Origin: Bradyrhizobium sp. Ec3.3
Lineage (GTDB): Bacteria > Pseudomonadota > Alphaproteobacteria > Rhizobiales > Xanthobacteraceae
Reading direction: 5' to 3'
Assembly: GCF_000472925.1 (NCBI RefSeq)
Contig: NZ_KI421479.1
Coordinates: forward strand, 62,001 to 126,000
DNA length: 64,000 bases
The notes below the pieces were generated by a model that saw only the letters and a program-made list of their open reading frames with translations, did no database searches and was not told the DNA's origin. The translations under genes were made by a program, and so were the position numbers. Below are positions 1 to 8,694 of this stretch, piece by piece; the first letter of the stretch is position 1, and each line of letters begins with the position of its first letter.

Positions 1-48
1 ATCCGATAAGTGTGATAAATCAGTTAGGGACAAGGGGAGGACGGCGAC

Positions 49-390
49 ATGATCGAACCGAAGCTCGAAGTTCCGGCCGAATTGCGCGATCTGGCCGAGA
101 AGACCATCGATCAGGCGGAGAAAGCCTTCGGCCTGTTTTTCGATGCTGCCACCAAATCGATGTCATCGGTGCCTGGAACCGGTACGGAGGTTTCCAAGCA
201 GGCGCTTGCTTTTACCGAACAAAACATGAAGGCGGCGTTCGAGCACGCGCGCAAGCTGGTTCACGCAACCGATCTTCAGGAAGCCATGCGGATCCAGTCC
301 GAATTCCTGAGAAGTCAATTCACCAACGCCGGCGAGCATATGCGACAGATCACCGGCAACCTGATGCAGCCCGGCAAAGGCAAGTCCTGA
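49..390 (+). CDS. Phasin family protein
   Basis: A 113-residue, mostly helical, soluble protein of the phasin family, which coats polyhydroxyalkanoate granules and limits their size. The central stretch has the usual phasin pattern of amphipathic helices rich in Ala, Glu, Lys and Phe (residues about 10-100, including FGLFFDAATKSM and a later QSEFLRSQF). Phasin_2 proteins are normally 100-150 residues, so it is full length. The ATG at 49 follows a strong ribosome site (AGGGGAGGA, 33-41). It stands alone, far from the PHB synthase and second phasin near 48 kb. Family assignment rests on recognised sequence pattern; which granule it coats is inferred. Confidence 0.85.
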   Translation: MIEPKLEVPAELRDLAEKTIDQAEKAFGLFFDAATKSMSSVPGTGTEVSKQALAFTEQNMKAAFEHARKLVHATDLQEAMRIQSEFLRSQFTNAGEHMRQITGNLMQPGKGKS

Positions 391-520
391 ACCGCGGGCG
401 GTCGCGCGTGCTCACAAATTGATCTTGCGTGAGAGCGTCGCGCAGAATTCAATCGCAGGGCAGGTCCATGATGGGCCACCGGATGAACATACCGTCCGCC
501 GTCCGTCATCCTTTCTGCTG

Positions 521-547
521 ATCCCTGTCGGCTCAACCGGCAGGGAT
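521..547 (+). terminator. Hairpin downstream of the phasin gene
   Basis: Two 11-base arms (521-531 and 537-547) pair with one G-T wobble around a 5-base loop, followed by only a short T-rich stretch. It is about 130 bases past the phasin stop. It may end that transcript, but the weak T-run makes this uncertain. Confidence 0.4.
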
Positions 548-574
548 TTGCATTTGAGGGGCGCGTTGTCGTTT

Positions 575-667
575 GAACATGATCTCCGCGCAAACGCGTG
601 CCGCGTTTGTCGCGAGGGAAAACCGCTTCACACTTTGCGCTAACGCGCCCTCGGCCGGATCATGCTC
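575..667. repeat. Composite palindromic intergenic repeat, copy 1
   Basis: The ends form an inverted repeat: GAACATGATC (575-584) and GATCATGCTC (658-667), one mismatch. Inside is a hairpin with a perfect 8-bp stem and 3-base loop (591-609), and a GGAAAACCGCTTCACAC core that matches, in reverse orientation, the core of the repeat at 54742. It fills most of the gap between the phasin and the cytochrome gene. Related palindromic elements are widespread in Bradyrhizobium intergenic DNA. Confidence 0.6.
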
Positions 668-674
668 TCACGTG

Positions 675-992
675 CTACTGGCGCAGCGAGCCGATATAGG
701 CGGCAATGTCGCCGGCCTCGACCCGGCTCAACGGGAAGTTCGGCATCTTCGGATGTGGATCGAGCAGGAAGAAGGCAAGCTTCTCCGGCGTGAAGTCGGG
801 CCTGCGCGCGATGGCGGCAAAGGCGGGGACGTCCGCGCTCGCTTGTTTCTGTTCGCTCGTCACGACGTGGCAGCTCGCGCACCAGCGCTTTGCAAGATCG
901 GCGCCGTGATCGGGATCGGCGGCGAAAGCCGGCGATCCGGACAGGCCGGCTGCCATGATCAGGGTTGAAAGCCGTCTGACAGGCGCGCGCAT
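675..992 (-). CDS. Small periplasmic c-type cytochrome
   Basis: A 105-residue protein with an N-terminal signal peptide ending near SPAFA (residue 24), one haem-binding CxxCH motif (C38, C41, H42) and a likely axial methionine in KMPNF (M83). This is a class I monohaem cytochrome c that would carry electrons in the periplasm; no partner enzyme is adjacent. The start at 992 is chosen because an AAGGA ribosome site lies about 6 bases upstream and the signal peptide begins there; a longer reading extends upstream but lacks signal character. Confidence 0.85.
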   Translation of the reverse strand: MRAPVRRLSTLIMAAGLSGSPAFAADPDHGADLAKRWCASCHVVTSEQKQASADVPAFAAIARRPDFTPEKLAFFLLDPHPKMPNFPLSRVEAGDIAAYIGSLRQ

Positions 993-1027
993 GGGGCGTC
1001 CTTGAACCATTTGTCCGGCGACCGTGC

Positions 1028-1174
1028 TCAACCGCAGCACGATCCGGGGAATTGGGAGAGGTCGATGCGGGCGATGATCGACCGGACCAGCCTGCGGGTG
1101 GAGCGGTAGAGGCGGCGAAGAAAGGCCGGCGCAGCCGCGGCGGGCAGCCTTAGACTTTGTGTGTAGTGCGACAT
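1028..1174 (-). CDS. Small basic protein, unknown function
   Basis: A 48-residue open frame starting MSHYTQSLRLPAAAAPAF, with an arginine-rich centre (LRRLYRSTRRLVRSIIARI). The ATG at 1174 follows a good ribosome site (GGGGAAG, 6-base gap). Size and the helical arginine-rich section recall small DUF1127-like proteins, but no diagnostic motif is visible. It lies between two other minus-strand genes. It is supported mainly by its start signal. Confidence 0.4.
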   Translation of the reverse strand: MSHYTQSLRLPAAAAPAFLRRLYRSTRRLVRSIIARIDLSQFPGSCCG

Positions 1175-1284
1175 CTGGGCTTCCCCGACGCTCGAGGTGT
1201 GCCTTGTCGCGCGTTCGGCGCCGAGCCGCCTTGATCTGCCGCAAGCTGGCCTGGATGGGACGTAAGCCACATTTGATGGCTGGA

Positions 1285-1665
1285 CTATCCGAACAGCCAG
1301 GACTTGGGATTAGCGATCGGTTTGTGCTCGATGAGCAACAGGCTGCCCTTGACGACGCGGACCACTGACCAGACGAACCACCAGGCAAAAATCGGAAAGC
1401 CGATCAGCACCGTGCACAGCGGAATGGCGACCGCGAGGTACGCCAGTCCGATCCAGAAGGTCCTGATCTGAAACTGGTAGTGCGAGCGCGGCACGGGGTC
1501 CGCATCGTCGATCTTCACATGCGCGATGATGACGCCGATCAGCGCCGAAATCCCGGTAAAATAACCCACGCCGTAAAGCACGTAGACAACGACGGCGAGG
1601 CTGTCGTGCGAGACGACGGGGCGCTGGTTTTCGTAAGGGAGTGTTATGGCCGCCTCCGTTGCCAC
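1285..1665 (-). CDS. DUF4870-like multi-pass membrane protein
   Basis: A 126-residue protein with about three membrane segments (residues about 24-46, 68-90 and 92-110) in the arrangement of DUF4870 proteins, with a short polar loop carrying HVKIDDADPVPRSHYQFQIRTFW between the first two. The function of the family is unknown. The start appears to be GTG at 1665, since no ATG is available near the N-terminus, and the ribosome site is weak. It ends in KSWLFG, close after the last membrane segment. Confidence 0.7.
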   Translation of the reverse strand: MATEAAITLPYENQRPVVSHDSLAVVVYVLYGVGYFTGISALIGVIIAHVKIDDADPVPRSHYQFQIRTFWIGLAYLAVAIPLCTVLIGFPIFAWWFVWSVVRVVKGSLLLIEHKPIANPKSWLFG

Positions 1666-1778
1666 GGGATCGAACTCTGCGAACGCCCATTAGGTCGCTC
1701 TTGCCATGTTCCCGGTTCAACAAACCATGATTATTGGAGAAAAAGGGAACCTTGCGTGCCCTCGATTGACGAGTGAGC

Positions 1779-2609
1779 CTAGTAATCGCCTGGGTTCATG
1801 ATCATCGGGCTCGTCGTATCGGTCGGCGCGAGCTCGCTGCTGGAGCTGCTGCGCAGGAACTGATCCAGCGTGGCCTGGATCTTCTCCTTCACCGAATCCG
1901 GGCCCCGGTCGCTCAACTCGGTGTGCTGGGCGCCTGTATTGATGATGTCGATGCCGCGCAATTTTGCCTGCTCGGGCGTTGGCAGGACGCCGGGATCGGT
2001 GACGAACTTCGGGTCCTTCGAGCGGAATGACAGGATCTTTAGGTGATCGCTGAGCACGAAGGGCACCCGCAGATTGTCGAGCGTGATCACCTTCGACACC
2101 AGCTCGGGATGCTGATGGGCGACATACATGGAGACGTCGCCGCCGTTGGAGTGACCAACCAGCGTGATGTGATCGTATTCCGCGTTCTCCTGCTGCTTCT
2201 TCAATTCGTTCAGGACGAAGAGGATGTTGGCCTCGCAGCGCATGTAAACGCCCTTGCGACCGACATAGGGCTGGCCGGCCTTGGTCATCAGGGGCGGATC
2301 GGTCGGCAGATCCTGCTGGATGCTGGCCACGAGATATCCGCGCGCGGCGAGCACGTTGGCGAGAAACGAATACTCGATGGCCTTGACCGTGTTGCCGTTG
2401 CTGATGACGGCGAGCGGAAGCTTCCAGAGGCCGAGATTGGCCTTGGTCTCGTAGTCGCGGCGCACGGCGATGTCGACCGAGACCGGCCGCTGGCGCGCGG
2501 CATCGAACAGGTTGAGCGTCTCGTGGCGGATCGCGAACTTGCTCACGGCGACATATTCGCCCGCGGCAAGGACGCAAAGGAACGCCAGAATCGCGAAAGC
2601 CCTCTTCAT
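1779..2609 (-). CDS. Secreted or membrane-anchored alpha/beta hydrolase
   Basis: A 276-residue protein with a signal peptide or anchor (MKRAFAILAFLCVLAAGEYVAV) and an alpha/beta-hydrolase core. The nucleophile elbow is GHSNGG (about residue 147), preceded by a strand ending in ITLV. Later blocks (LDNLRVPF, GAQHTEL) fit the acid and catalytic histidine regions. The ATG at 2609 is chosen because the signal peptide begins there; the frame continues upstream without coding character. The substrate cannot be told; esterase or peptidase activity is possible. The tail is serine-rich (RSSSSSEL). Confidence 0.75.
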   Translation of the reverse strand: MKRAFAILAFLCVLAAGEYVAVSKFAIRHETLNLFDAARQRPVSVDIAVRRDYETKANLGLWKLPLAVISNGNTVKAIEYSFLANVLAARGYLVASIQQDLPTDPPLMTKAGQPYVGRKGVYMRCEANILFVLNELKKQQENAEYDHITLVGHSNGGDVSMYVAHQHPELVSKVITLDNLRVPFVLSDHLKILSFRSKDPKFVTDPGVLPTPEQAKLRGIDIINTGAQHTELSDRGPDSVKEKIQATLDQFLRSSSSSELAPTDTTSPMIMNPGDY

Positions 2610-2730
2610 CGTTTCATCCCGATCACTTTTCACAGAGGTATGATGGGGAACTCGCGGATCGAGCGATTGTGAGGGCGAGACGGGATTAAATTTAGGCAAG
2701 CTTGATCGCAGGCTAACGTTAGGCCGGAAA

Positions 2731-4527
2731 CTAGATGCAGTTCGCCTGGCCGCGCTCCGGGCAGAGCCTGAAGGCACTCGATAGCGTGAACAGGAACCGC
2801 GCGTTCCGCCGCTCATTGTCAGGCGCGCGATAGCTGAGCGGAACTGCGACGGCGAGATCGGCTCGCAAATCGTCCCACAGGAACAGGCGTATGCCGGCGC
2901 CGGCGGATGTCAGCGACAGTCCGTCACTCAGCCGATAGCCATCGTTCCACACCGCGCCGGCATCGGCAAAGCCGTAGATCTGGTAGCCGGTCCAGTAGCG
3001 GAAGTTGACCGTCTGGTCGAAGCGGAGCTCGATCGATCCGGCAAGCCCATTGTCGCCACTGATTTCGGCGGCGCCATAGCCGCGGCCGAAGGCGGCGCCG
3101 CCGAGATAGAATTGTTGCGAGCTGAACAGCGGCCGGGACGCGGTCTGGCTTGCGCCTGAGAGCTTGATCGACCAAGCGTCGGTGAGGGTCTGATAGCGCG
3201 TGAACCAGGCGTTCAACACCGAGAAGTTCGCCGAGGCGCCGTCGCGCGACAGAAGGTCGTCGGTCCAGTGCGAGGCGCCGAAGATGTCGAGTCCCTGGCG
3301 GTAGGTCAGGGTCAGATAGTTGGTGCCGCCGAAGCGGTCCTGCAGCCGGTAATCCGAGGTCAGGCTCGCGGTCCTGATGTGGTCATTGTACCACGGCCCA
3401 AACATATCGTGCTCCGATACGTTGCTGAACGCTAAGGCCGAGGTGAGCGTGAGCGAAGATGCTTGCGACTGAAGCGGGACGATGCTTGCCCGTAGTTCGA
3501 AGGCTTCCGTCGTCGTGATGTCGCTGTCGAGGCGACGGGCATCGCCCGGCCGCACCGCGCTGTACAGGATCGAGGCGCCGAGCCGTACGCCGTCGACGCC
3601 GACCGGCGCGTCATAGGACAATCGTCCGAAGCCAAGCTGACGTGGATCGTTCGCGATCGTCGACAGGTTGACCGCCAGCGTATCGCCGGGCGCGAGGTAA
3701 GAATTGAAGGCGCCGGTCGCATAGGTCTGCCACGGTCCGACCGACGATGATCCAAGATTGTCCAGGCCGAACGAGCTGAAGATGTGCCAGGTCTTCAGGA
3801 AGACCGTGAGGCGGAAACGGCCGCTCGCGGTGCCAATCTCCTCGAGCTCGGTATCTGCGATCCGCACCCCCGGCCATCCGTTGATCAGATAAAGCTGGCG
3901 TTCGAGCGTGGCGAGGTGCGAGGGATGTTCGCCGAGGACCGGCCCCAGCATCGGACGGATGCCGAACTGCTCGGCGCCATCGCCTTTCAAGTCGGCCTCG
4001 ACGATGGAGCCTTCGATCACCCGGATTTGCACGCGTCCATCGTGGATGTCCTGCGGCGGGATGATGGCCCGGCTCAGATGGAAACCGGCGGAGCGATAGA
4101 GATCGCTGACGGCGCCGGCGATCACCGCGAGGTCCGCCTGCGACACCTGCTTTCCAAGATACGGTTGCCAGGTGCTGGTGATGCGCTCACGCGGAATGCT
4201 GTCCGCACCAACGATGCTGACGTGGCGAAGCACGAATTGCGGCCGGGCATCGGCGCCGACGTCGGGCCGGCCGAGACTCGGTAGTCTTACGGGAGTGCGG
4301 CTGCGGGAGTTCTGATCGGACTGTGTGTCGAAATATTTTTCGGTCTGTCGCGGATCGAAGCCCGGCTGGTTCGCTTGCTGCGCGAGACCTTGCGGAATTG
4401 CCGCAAGAGTGGGCACAAGCAGGGCCATTAGGGTCACAAAATGTCTCCACCGGCGGCTCCATCGAGACCGCTCTCCGTAGTTCAACGGAGCTCCTCCGCG
4501 GGCATGGTAAGAGATCGTTAGGCTCAT
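2731..4527 (-). CDS. ShlB/FhaC/HecB-type outer-membrane transporter (TpsB)
   Basis: A 598-residue protein of the two-partner secretion transporter family, which moves a large exoprotein through the outer membrane. After a signal peptide (cleavage near GLAQQA, residue 50) come POTRA-type domains (about 95-250; QFVLRHVSIVGADSIP, VIEGSIVEADL) and a beta-barrel of alternating strands (about 255-598). The conserved barrel motif appears as FGRGYGAAEISGDNG near residue 484. The C-terminus ends in CPERGQANCI rather than the usual final aromatic. No TpsA exoprotein with a TPS secretion domain is recognised here. It is divergent from the FecR-domain gene, so the two may be functionally linked, which is inference. 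Confidence 0.85.
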   Translation of the reverse strand: MSLTISYHARGGAPLNYGERSRWSRRWRHFVTLMALLVPTLAAIPQGLAQQANQPGFDPRQTEKYFDTQSDQNSRSRTPVRLPSLGRPDVGADARPQFVLRHVSIVGADSIPRERITSTWQPYLGKQVSQADLAVIAGAVSDLYRSAGFHLSRAIIPPQDIHDGRVQIRVIEGSIVEADLKGDGAEQFGIRPMLGPVLGEHPSHLATLERQLYLINGWPGVRIADTELEEIGTASGRFRLTVFLKTWHIFSSFGLDNLGSSSVGPWQTYATGAFNSYLAPGDTLAVNLSTIANDPRQLGFGRLSYDAPVGVDGVRLGASILYSAVRPGDARRLDSDITTTEAFELRASIVPLQSQASSLTLTSALAFSNVSEHDMFGPWYNDHIRTASLTSDYRLQDRFGGTNYLTLTYRQGLDIFGASHWTDDLLSRDGASANFSVLNAWFTRYQTLTDAWSIKLSGASQTASRPLFSSQQFYLGGAAFGRGYGAAEISGDNGLAGSIELRFDQTVNFRYWTGYQIYGFADAGAVWNDGYRLSDGLSLTSAGAGIRLFLWDDLRADLAVAVPLSYRAPDNERRNARFLFTLSSAFRLCPERGQANCI

Positions 4528-4658
4528 GATTTTTCATAGTTTTTTATGGTCAACGATTGGTTAACGGAGCGATGGAACTTGCTGGGACTCCGGCTAATCC
4601 TATCTTGAGACATCTCCGATAAATCTCAGGCCCGCTGTTCGTGGACTGAGGACTCATC
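4528..4658. promoter_or_regulatory. Divergent intergenic region between tpsB-like and fecR-like genes
   Basis: The 131-bp gap is locally AT-rich near 4528-4560, unlike its GC-rich surroundings, and must hold the promoters of both divergent genes. No convincing operator was recognised. Confidence 0.4.
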
Positions 4659-5819
4659 ATGCTCGGCAGAGATGGAATGCGGCGCACCTTCCTGGCTGCG
4701 CTAGTACTGGGATTTGCTTCCAACGCCTTTGCAGCGGATGGCGGTGTCTGGTCGGTCAGCAAGGCGTCGGGCGACGTCTGGATCGCGACCGACGGCGCAC
4801 AGCAGGTCTCGCTCAAGCAGGAAGAGACGCTGAAGCCAGGCGATACCATTCGGACCGGACGCAACGGGCGCGTGCTCCTGGTGCGCGGCGAGGAGACCAT
4901 CCTGATCTCGCCGAATTCGGTCGTCGGTCTGCCGACGGAGCAGAAGGACGGGCTTTCGACCACCATTGTGCAGCAGGCGGGCTCGATCCTGCTCGAAGTC
5001 GAAAAGCGCAACGTCAAGCATTTCGAAGTCGAGACGCCCTATCTCGCTGCCGTGGTCAAGGGCACGCAGTTCAGCGTCACGGTGAACGCCGACAGCACCA
5101 AGGTCGGCGTCGTCCGCGGGCAGGTCGAAGTCTCCGATTTCCGCACCGGTCAGATCGCACAGGTGATGCCCGGTCAGGCCGCGACGGCCTTCGAGCATGG
5201 CAAGCCTGGCCTCAACCTGAGCGGCTCCGGCACCTTCAATCCGATCGAGCAGGGCAAGCCGCGCGCGTCGACCATCGAGCGAGTGCCGGTGCCGAAATCG
5301 GGCCTGTCGGCTCCGCGCAACGCTGCGAACGGCCACAGCTTCCATGCTCTCGTGCACATCGAGACGGGCAAGGCGGCCGGAGCGGCTTCCAAACCCCTGC
5401 AGGCGGCTGGCGAGTCTCACGTCAAGCCGGGCGTGGTCCGCATCTCCAGCTCGCTTGGTGAGGTGAAGCTGAATTTCCACAAGGTGACGCACGGGCTCGC
5501 ACGCGGATCGGTTACGACCGCCGCCGTCAGAAGTGCGTCAAGCTCCAGCACCGATACTGTCTGGAGCGATAGCAAGACGAGCACGACGACGGTGTCCAAC
5601 AGCGCCGCCCAGACGGCCGTGACGACGAGCAGCAGCACCACGAGCGGCAGCACGAGCACCTCGAGCACGACCACGACGACGGCTGCGACAACGGCCGGTT
5701 CGTCGAGCGATAATTCCAACAATGGCCATTCCGGCAATGACAAAGGCAACAACGGCAATGGCAACGGGAATGGCGGCGGCGACGGTAGCAACGGCCACGC
5801 GCATGGCCACAAGCATTGA
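4659..5819 (+). CDS. Secreted FecR-domain protein with low-complexity tail
   Basis: A 386-residue protein with a signal peptide (cleaved after NAFA, about residue 25), then a FecR-type beta-rich domain (about 30-160; LKPGDTIRTGRNGRVLLVRG, and VKGTQFSVTV, a typical FecR block). The last 100 residues are a Ser/Thr-rich stretch followed by a Gly/Asn-rich end with His (GHAHGHKH). FecR proteins of iron signalling have an N-terminal anti-sigma domain; this one lacks it and starts with a signal peptide, so it is probably a periplasmic or exported protein. The ATG at 4659 follows GAGGA with a 6-base gap. It is followed 63 bp later by a CHASE2 signalling gene. Confidence 0.85.
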   Translation: MLGRDGMRRTFLAALVLGFASNAFAADGGVWSVSKASGDVWIATDGAQQVSLKQEETLKPGDTIRTGRNGRVLLVRGEETILISPNSVVGLPTEQKDGLSTTIVQQAGSILLEVEKRNVKHFEVETPYLAAVVKGTQFSVTVNADSTKVGVVRGQVEVSDFRTGQIAQVMPGQAATAFEHGKPGLNLSGSGTFNPIEQGKPRASTIERVPVPKSGLSAPRNAANGHSFHALVHIETGKAAGAASKPLQAAGESHVKPGVVRISSSLGEVKLNFHKVTHGLARGSVTTAAVRSASSSSTDTVWSDSKTSTTTVSNSAAQTAVTTSSSTTSGSTSTSSTTTTTAATTAGSSSDNSNNGHSGNDKGNNGNGNGNGGGDGSNGHAHGHKH

Positions 5820-5882
5820 GGCTATTTCGTAAGTGGACAAAGGGGGCGCGTCCGGATTGAGCCGGATGTGCGGGGGGACTGA

Positions 5883-8633
5883 GTGAAACGCTATCGACCG
5901 CATATTCTGGTTGTGGCTGCGCTTGCCGTCGTGCTGTCCACGGGATGGCACGGTGCACTGCGCAGTGCGCTCACCGATTTGCGCTTCGCCTGGCAATCGC
6001 GCGAGGCGAGCGGCGATATTGCCGTGGTTGCGATCGATGCGGCATCGATCGATCGGATCGGCGTCTGGCCATGGCCGCGGCGGCTGCATGCCGAGCTCTT
6101 GCGCAAGCTCGAAAGCGCCGGCGTTCGCGATGTCGCCTTCGACGTCGATTTCAGCACACCGTCCGATCCTGCATCCGACCAGGCTTTCGTCGAGGCGCTC
6201 ACGGACGTCGGTGGTTCGACGATACTGCCGTCCTTCAAGCAACCGGCACCGAACAGCGGCGGGATCCACATCAACCGCCCTCTGACGCCGTTCGGCGAAC
6301 AGTCGTGGCCGGCCGTCGTCAATGTTTCGGTGGAGTCCGACGGGCTGGTTCGACGCTATCCTTTCGGCGAGAAGCTCGGCGACGAGTTCGTGCCTTCGAT
6401 GGCGGCGGTGTTGGCGGGGCAATATGCCAACCGGAGCGCGCCGTTTCTGATCGATTTCTCGATCCGCGCGTCTTCGATTCCGCGCGTCTCCTTTGCCGAC
6501 GTTTTGCGCGGCGACGCCACGACCCTTGCCAAGCTGAAAGACAAGAAGGTCCTCGTCGGGGCCACTGCCTTCGAGCTCGGCGACCGCTTCAGCGTACCCA
6601 ACGGCAATGTCGCATCCGGTCCCGTGCTACAGGCTCTGGCGGCGGAATCGATCCTTCAGCATCGCACGCTGCGCTGGACCTCCGATATCGGCATGATCCT
6701 GGGCCTCGGTGCTCTGGCCCTGCTCATGATGTTCTCCTGGCGCCGCCTCGGTCCGGGTGTTCGGGTTGTGATCCTCGTTGCGGCGGCGGCGGCAGTCGAG
6801 CTGCTCGCTGCCCTCGTGCAGCTGAAATGGCCGCTCGTCATCGACACGTCGCTGTTCCACATCGCGACGGTTGCCTATCTCACCGCGATCGCGCTCGACG
6901 AGATCGATTTCCGCAGCCTGCTCGGTCGCATCGCCGAGAGCCGCTTCCACCGCATCGCGATGTCGCTCGGCGACGGCCTGGTCTGCACCGACGAGAACCA
7001 CATGATCACGGTGTGGAATCCCGGCGCGAGCGCGATCTTCGGCTACATGCCGGCGGAAATGATCGGCCGCCCCTTCGAAACGCTCTGCGCAGCGCCGACC
7101 GACGGCGCGGCCAAGCGCTTCTCGACACGTGACGCTGCGCGTCAGGCGCTGCTGGTCCCGGGCGGGGCCGTCGTCGTCGAGTTCGAGGGACGGCGCAAGA
7201 CCGGCGAGGTGTTTCCGGTCGAGGCCAGCTTCTCGGGCTGGCAAGGCACGGACGGCTTTCAGTACGGCGCGATCCTGCGTGACATCTCGGTCCGCAAGCG
7301 CGAGGCCGAACGCGTGAAATATCTCGCCGAGTACGACTCGCTCACGGGCCTTGCCAACCGCAACACCTTGCATGCGGGGCTGGTCGGCCTGGTCGCGGCG
7401 GCGAAGCGGCAGTCGCACGAGGTCGCGCTCCTGGTGCTGGGGCTCGACGGCTTCCAGCAGATCAACGATATGTTCGGTCATGCGGCCGGTGATCTCGTCC
7501 TCAAGGCGGTCGCTGCGCGGCTGCGGGCCGAGGCCGGAGTCAAAGCGATCGTCGCGCGGCTCAGCGGCGACGAGTTCGCGATCGCGATCGACTGCGTCGA
7601 GGCCAATGAGCCGATCGCGGTGTTCACCGAGCGCGTGATGCGCGCGTTCGAGCTGCCGCTCGCGGCCGGCACGCGCCAGCATCGCGTCAGGATCAGCGCC
7701 GGGGTCGCCCTCTATCCGGACGGCGGGCAGAACGCCGACGACCTCCTGAGCAACGGCCATCTCGCACTCTACCGGGCGAAGACGACCCACCGCGGCGGCT
7801 ACGTGATCTTCGAGAGCACCATCAGAGAGGAGCTCGAGAAAAGGCTGACGCTCGAGAGTGAGCTCGCGCAGGCCGCTGACCGCAAGGAATTCGAGCTGTT
7901 CTACCAGCCGCAGGTTCGTCTGGTTGATGGCGCACTCCTCGGCGCGGAAGCGCTGATCCGCTGGCGTCATCCATCGCGCGGCTACGTCTCGCCGGCGGAG
8001 TTCATGCCTGTCGTCAACACGTCCGCGCTCTCGGAACGGATCGCCGGCTGGGTGATGGAGACGGCCTGCAAACAGGCGCGGGCGTGGGAGCTGTCCGGCA
8101 ACAACGTCCGCGTCGCGATCAATCTGTCGCCGTCGCAGCTTCATTCGGGGGATCTGGCGCATTCGGTAGGCGAATTGCTCGCCGCCACCGGGCTCACGCC
8201 CTCGCTGCTCGAGCTCGAGGTGACCGAGGATATCCTCCTCCTCGACGAGGCGCGGGTGCTCGACATGTTCAAGCGCATCCAGGAGCTCGGTGTCCGCGTT
8301 CTGTTCGACGACTTCGGCACGGGTTACGCGAGCTTGAGCTATCTGAAGAAGTTTCCGCTCGACGGGCTCAAGATCGACCGCTCCTTCGTGCTCGATCTGC
8401 TCGCCGATTCCGACGACGCAGCGATCGTCAGCTCGACCGTCGGACTGAGCAAGCAGCTTGGTCTCTCCGTGATCGCCGAGGGTATCGAGAACCGCGCCAC
8501 GGCCGACTTCCTGGTCAGCATGGGATGCGAGGAAGGGCAGGGCTATTTCTTCGGCCGCCCGATGCCGGCCGCCGCATTCGGGCGTCAGTTTCTGACGGTG
8601 CAGCCGATCCAGGAGGTCGTCGGCGCCGCTTGA
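5883..8633 (+). CDS. CHASE2-PAS-GGDEF-EAL membrane signalling protein
   Basis: A 916-residue sensor that should make or break cyclic di-GMP. Order: N-terminal membrane segment and periplasmic CHASE2 sensor domain (about 25-250), three membrane helices (about 260-340), PAS (about 350-460), GGDEF (about 475-640) and EAL (about 655-900). The GGDEF signature reads SGDEF (561-565), a variant compatible with cyclase activity. The EAL domain keeps AEALIRW, DDFGTGYASL, KIDRSFV and AEGIE, so phosphodiesterase activity is likely. The start is GTG after a G-rich ribosome site. Its position after the fecR-like gene suggests the two are co-transcribed. Confidence 0.92.
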   Translation: MKRYRPHILVVAALAVVLSTGWHGALRSALTDLRFAWQSREASGDIAVVAIDAASIDRIGVWPWPRRLHAELLRKLESAGVRDVAFDVDFSTPSDPASDQAFVEALTDVGGSTILPSFKQPAPNSGGIHINRPLTPFGEQSWPAVVNVSVESDGLVRRYPFGEKLGDEFVPSMAAVLAGQYANRSAPFLIDFSIRASSIPRVSFADVLRGDATTLAKLKDKKVLVGATAFELGDRFSVPNGNVASGPVLQALAAESILQHRTLRWTSDIGMILGLGALALLMMFSWRRLGPGVRVVILVAAAAAVELLAALVQLKWPLVIDTSLFHIATVAYLTAIALDEIDFRSLLGRIAESRFHRIAMSLGDGLVCTDENHMITVWNPGASAIFGYMPAEMIGRPFETLCAAPTDGAAKRFSTRDAARQALLVPGGAVVVEFEGRRKTGEVFPVEASFSGWQGTDGFQYGAILRDISVRKREAERVKYLAEYDSLTGLANRNTLHAGLVGLVAAAKRQSHEVALLVLGLDGFQQINDMFGHAAGDLVLKAVAARLRAEAGVKAIVARLSGDEFAIAIDCVEANEPIAVFTERVMRAFELPLAAGTRQHRVRISAGVALYPDGGQNADDLLSNGHLALYRAKTTHRGGYVIFESTIREELEKRLTLESELAQAADRKEFELFYQPQVRLVDGALLGAEALIRWRHPSRGYVSPAEFMPVVNTSALSERIAGWVMETACKQARAWELSGNNVRVAINLSPSQLHSGDLAHSVGELLAATGLTPSLLELEVTEDILLLDEARVLDMFKRIQELGVRVLFDDFGTGYASLSYLKKFPLDGLKIDRSFVLDLLADSDDAAIVSSTVGLSKQLGLSVIAEGIENRATADFLVSMGCEEGQGYFFGRPMPAAAFGRQFLTVQPIQEVVGAA

Positions 8634-8694
8634 GTGCGACGCGCGGCGGTACAGACAATCCCGGCAGAATCGGTATCATGCAGTCTCGTGCGAC

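Noticed and set aside
4528..4658. EcfG-type stress promoter (GGAAC...CGTT) upstream of fecR
   Set aside because: A GGAAC is present but no CGTT-like -10 is found at the needed distance.
6627..8162. Long open frame on the minus strand opposite the CHASE2-GGDEF-EAL gene
   Set aside because: It is a by-product of GC-rich codon use; it is rich in Arg, Asp and Glu without any family motif, while the plus strand has complete domains.
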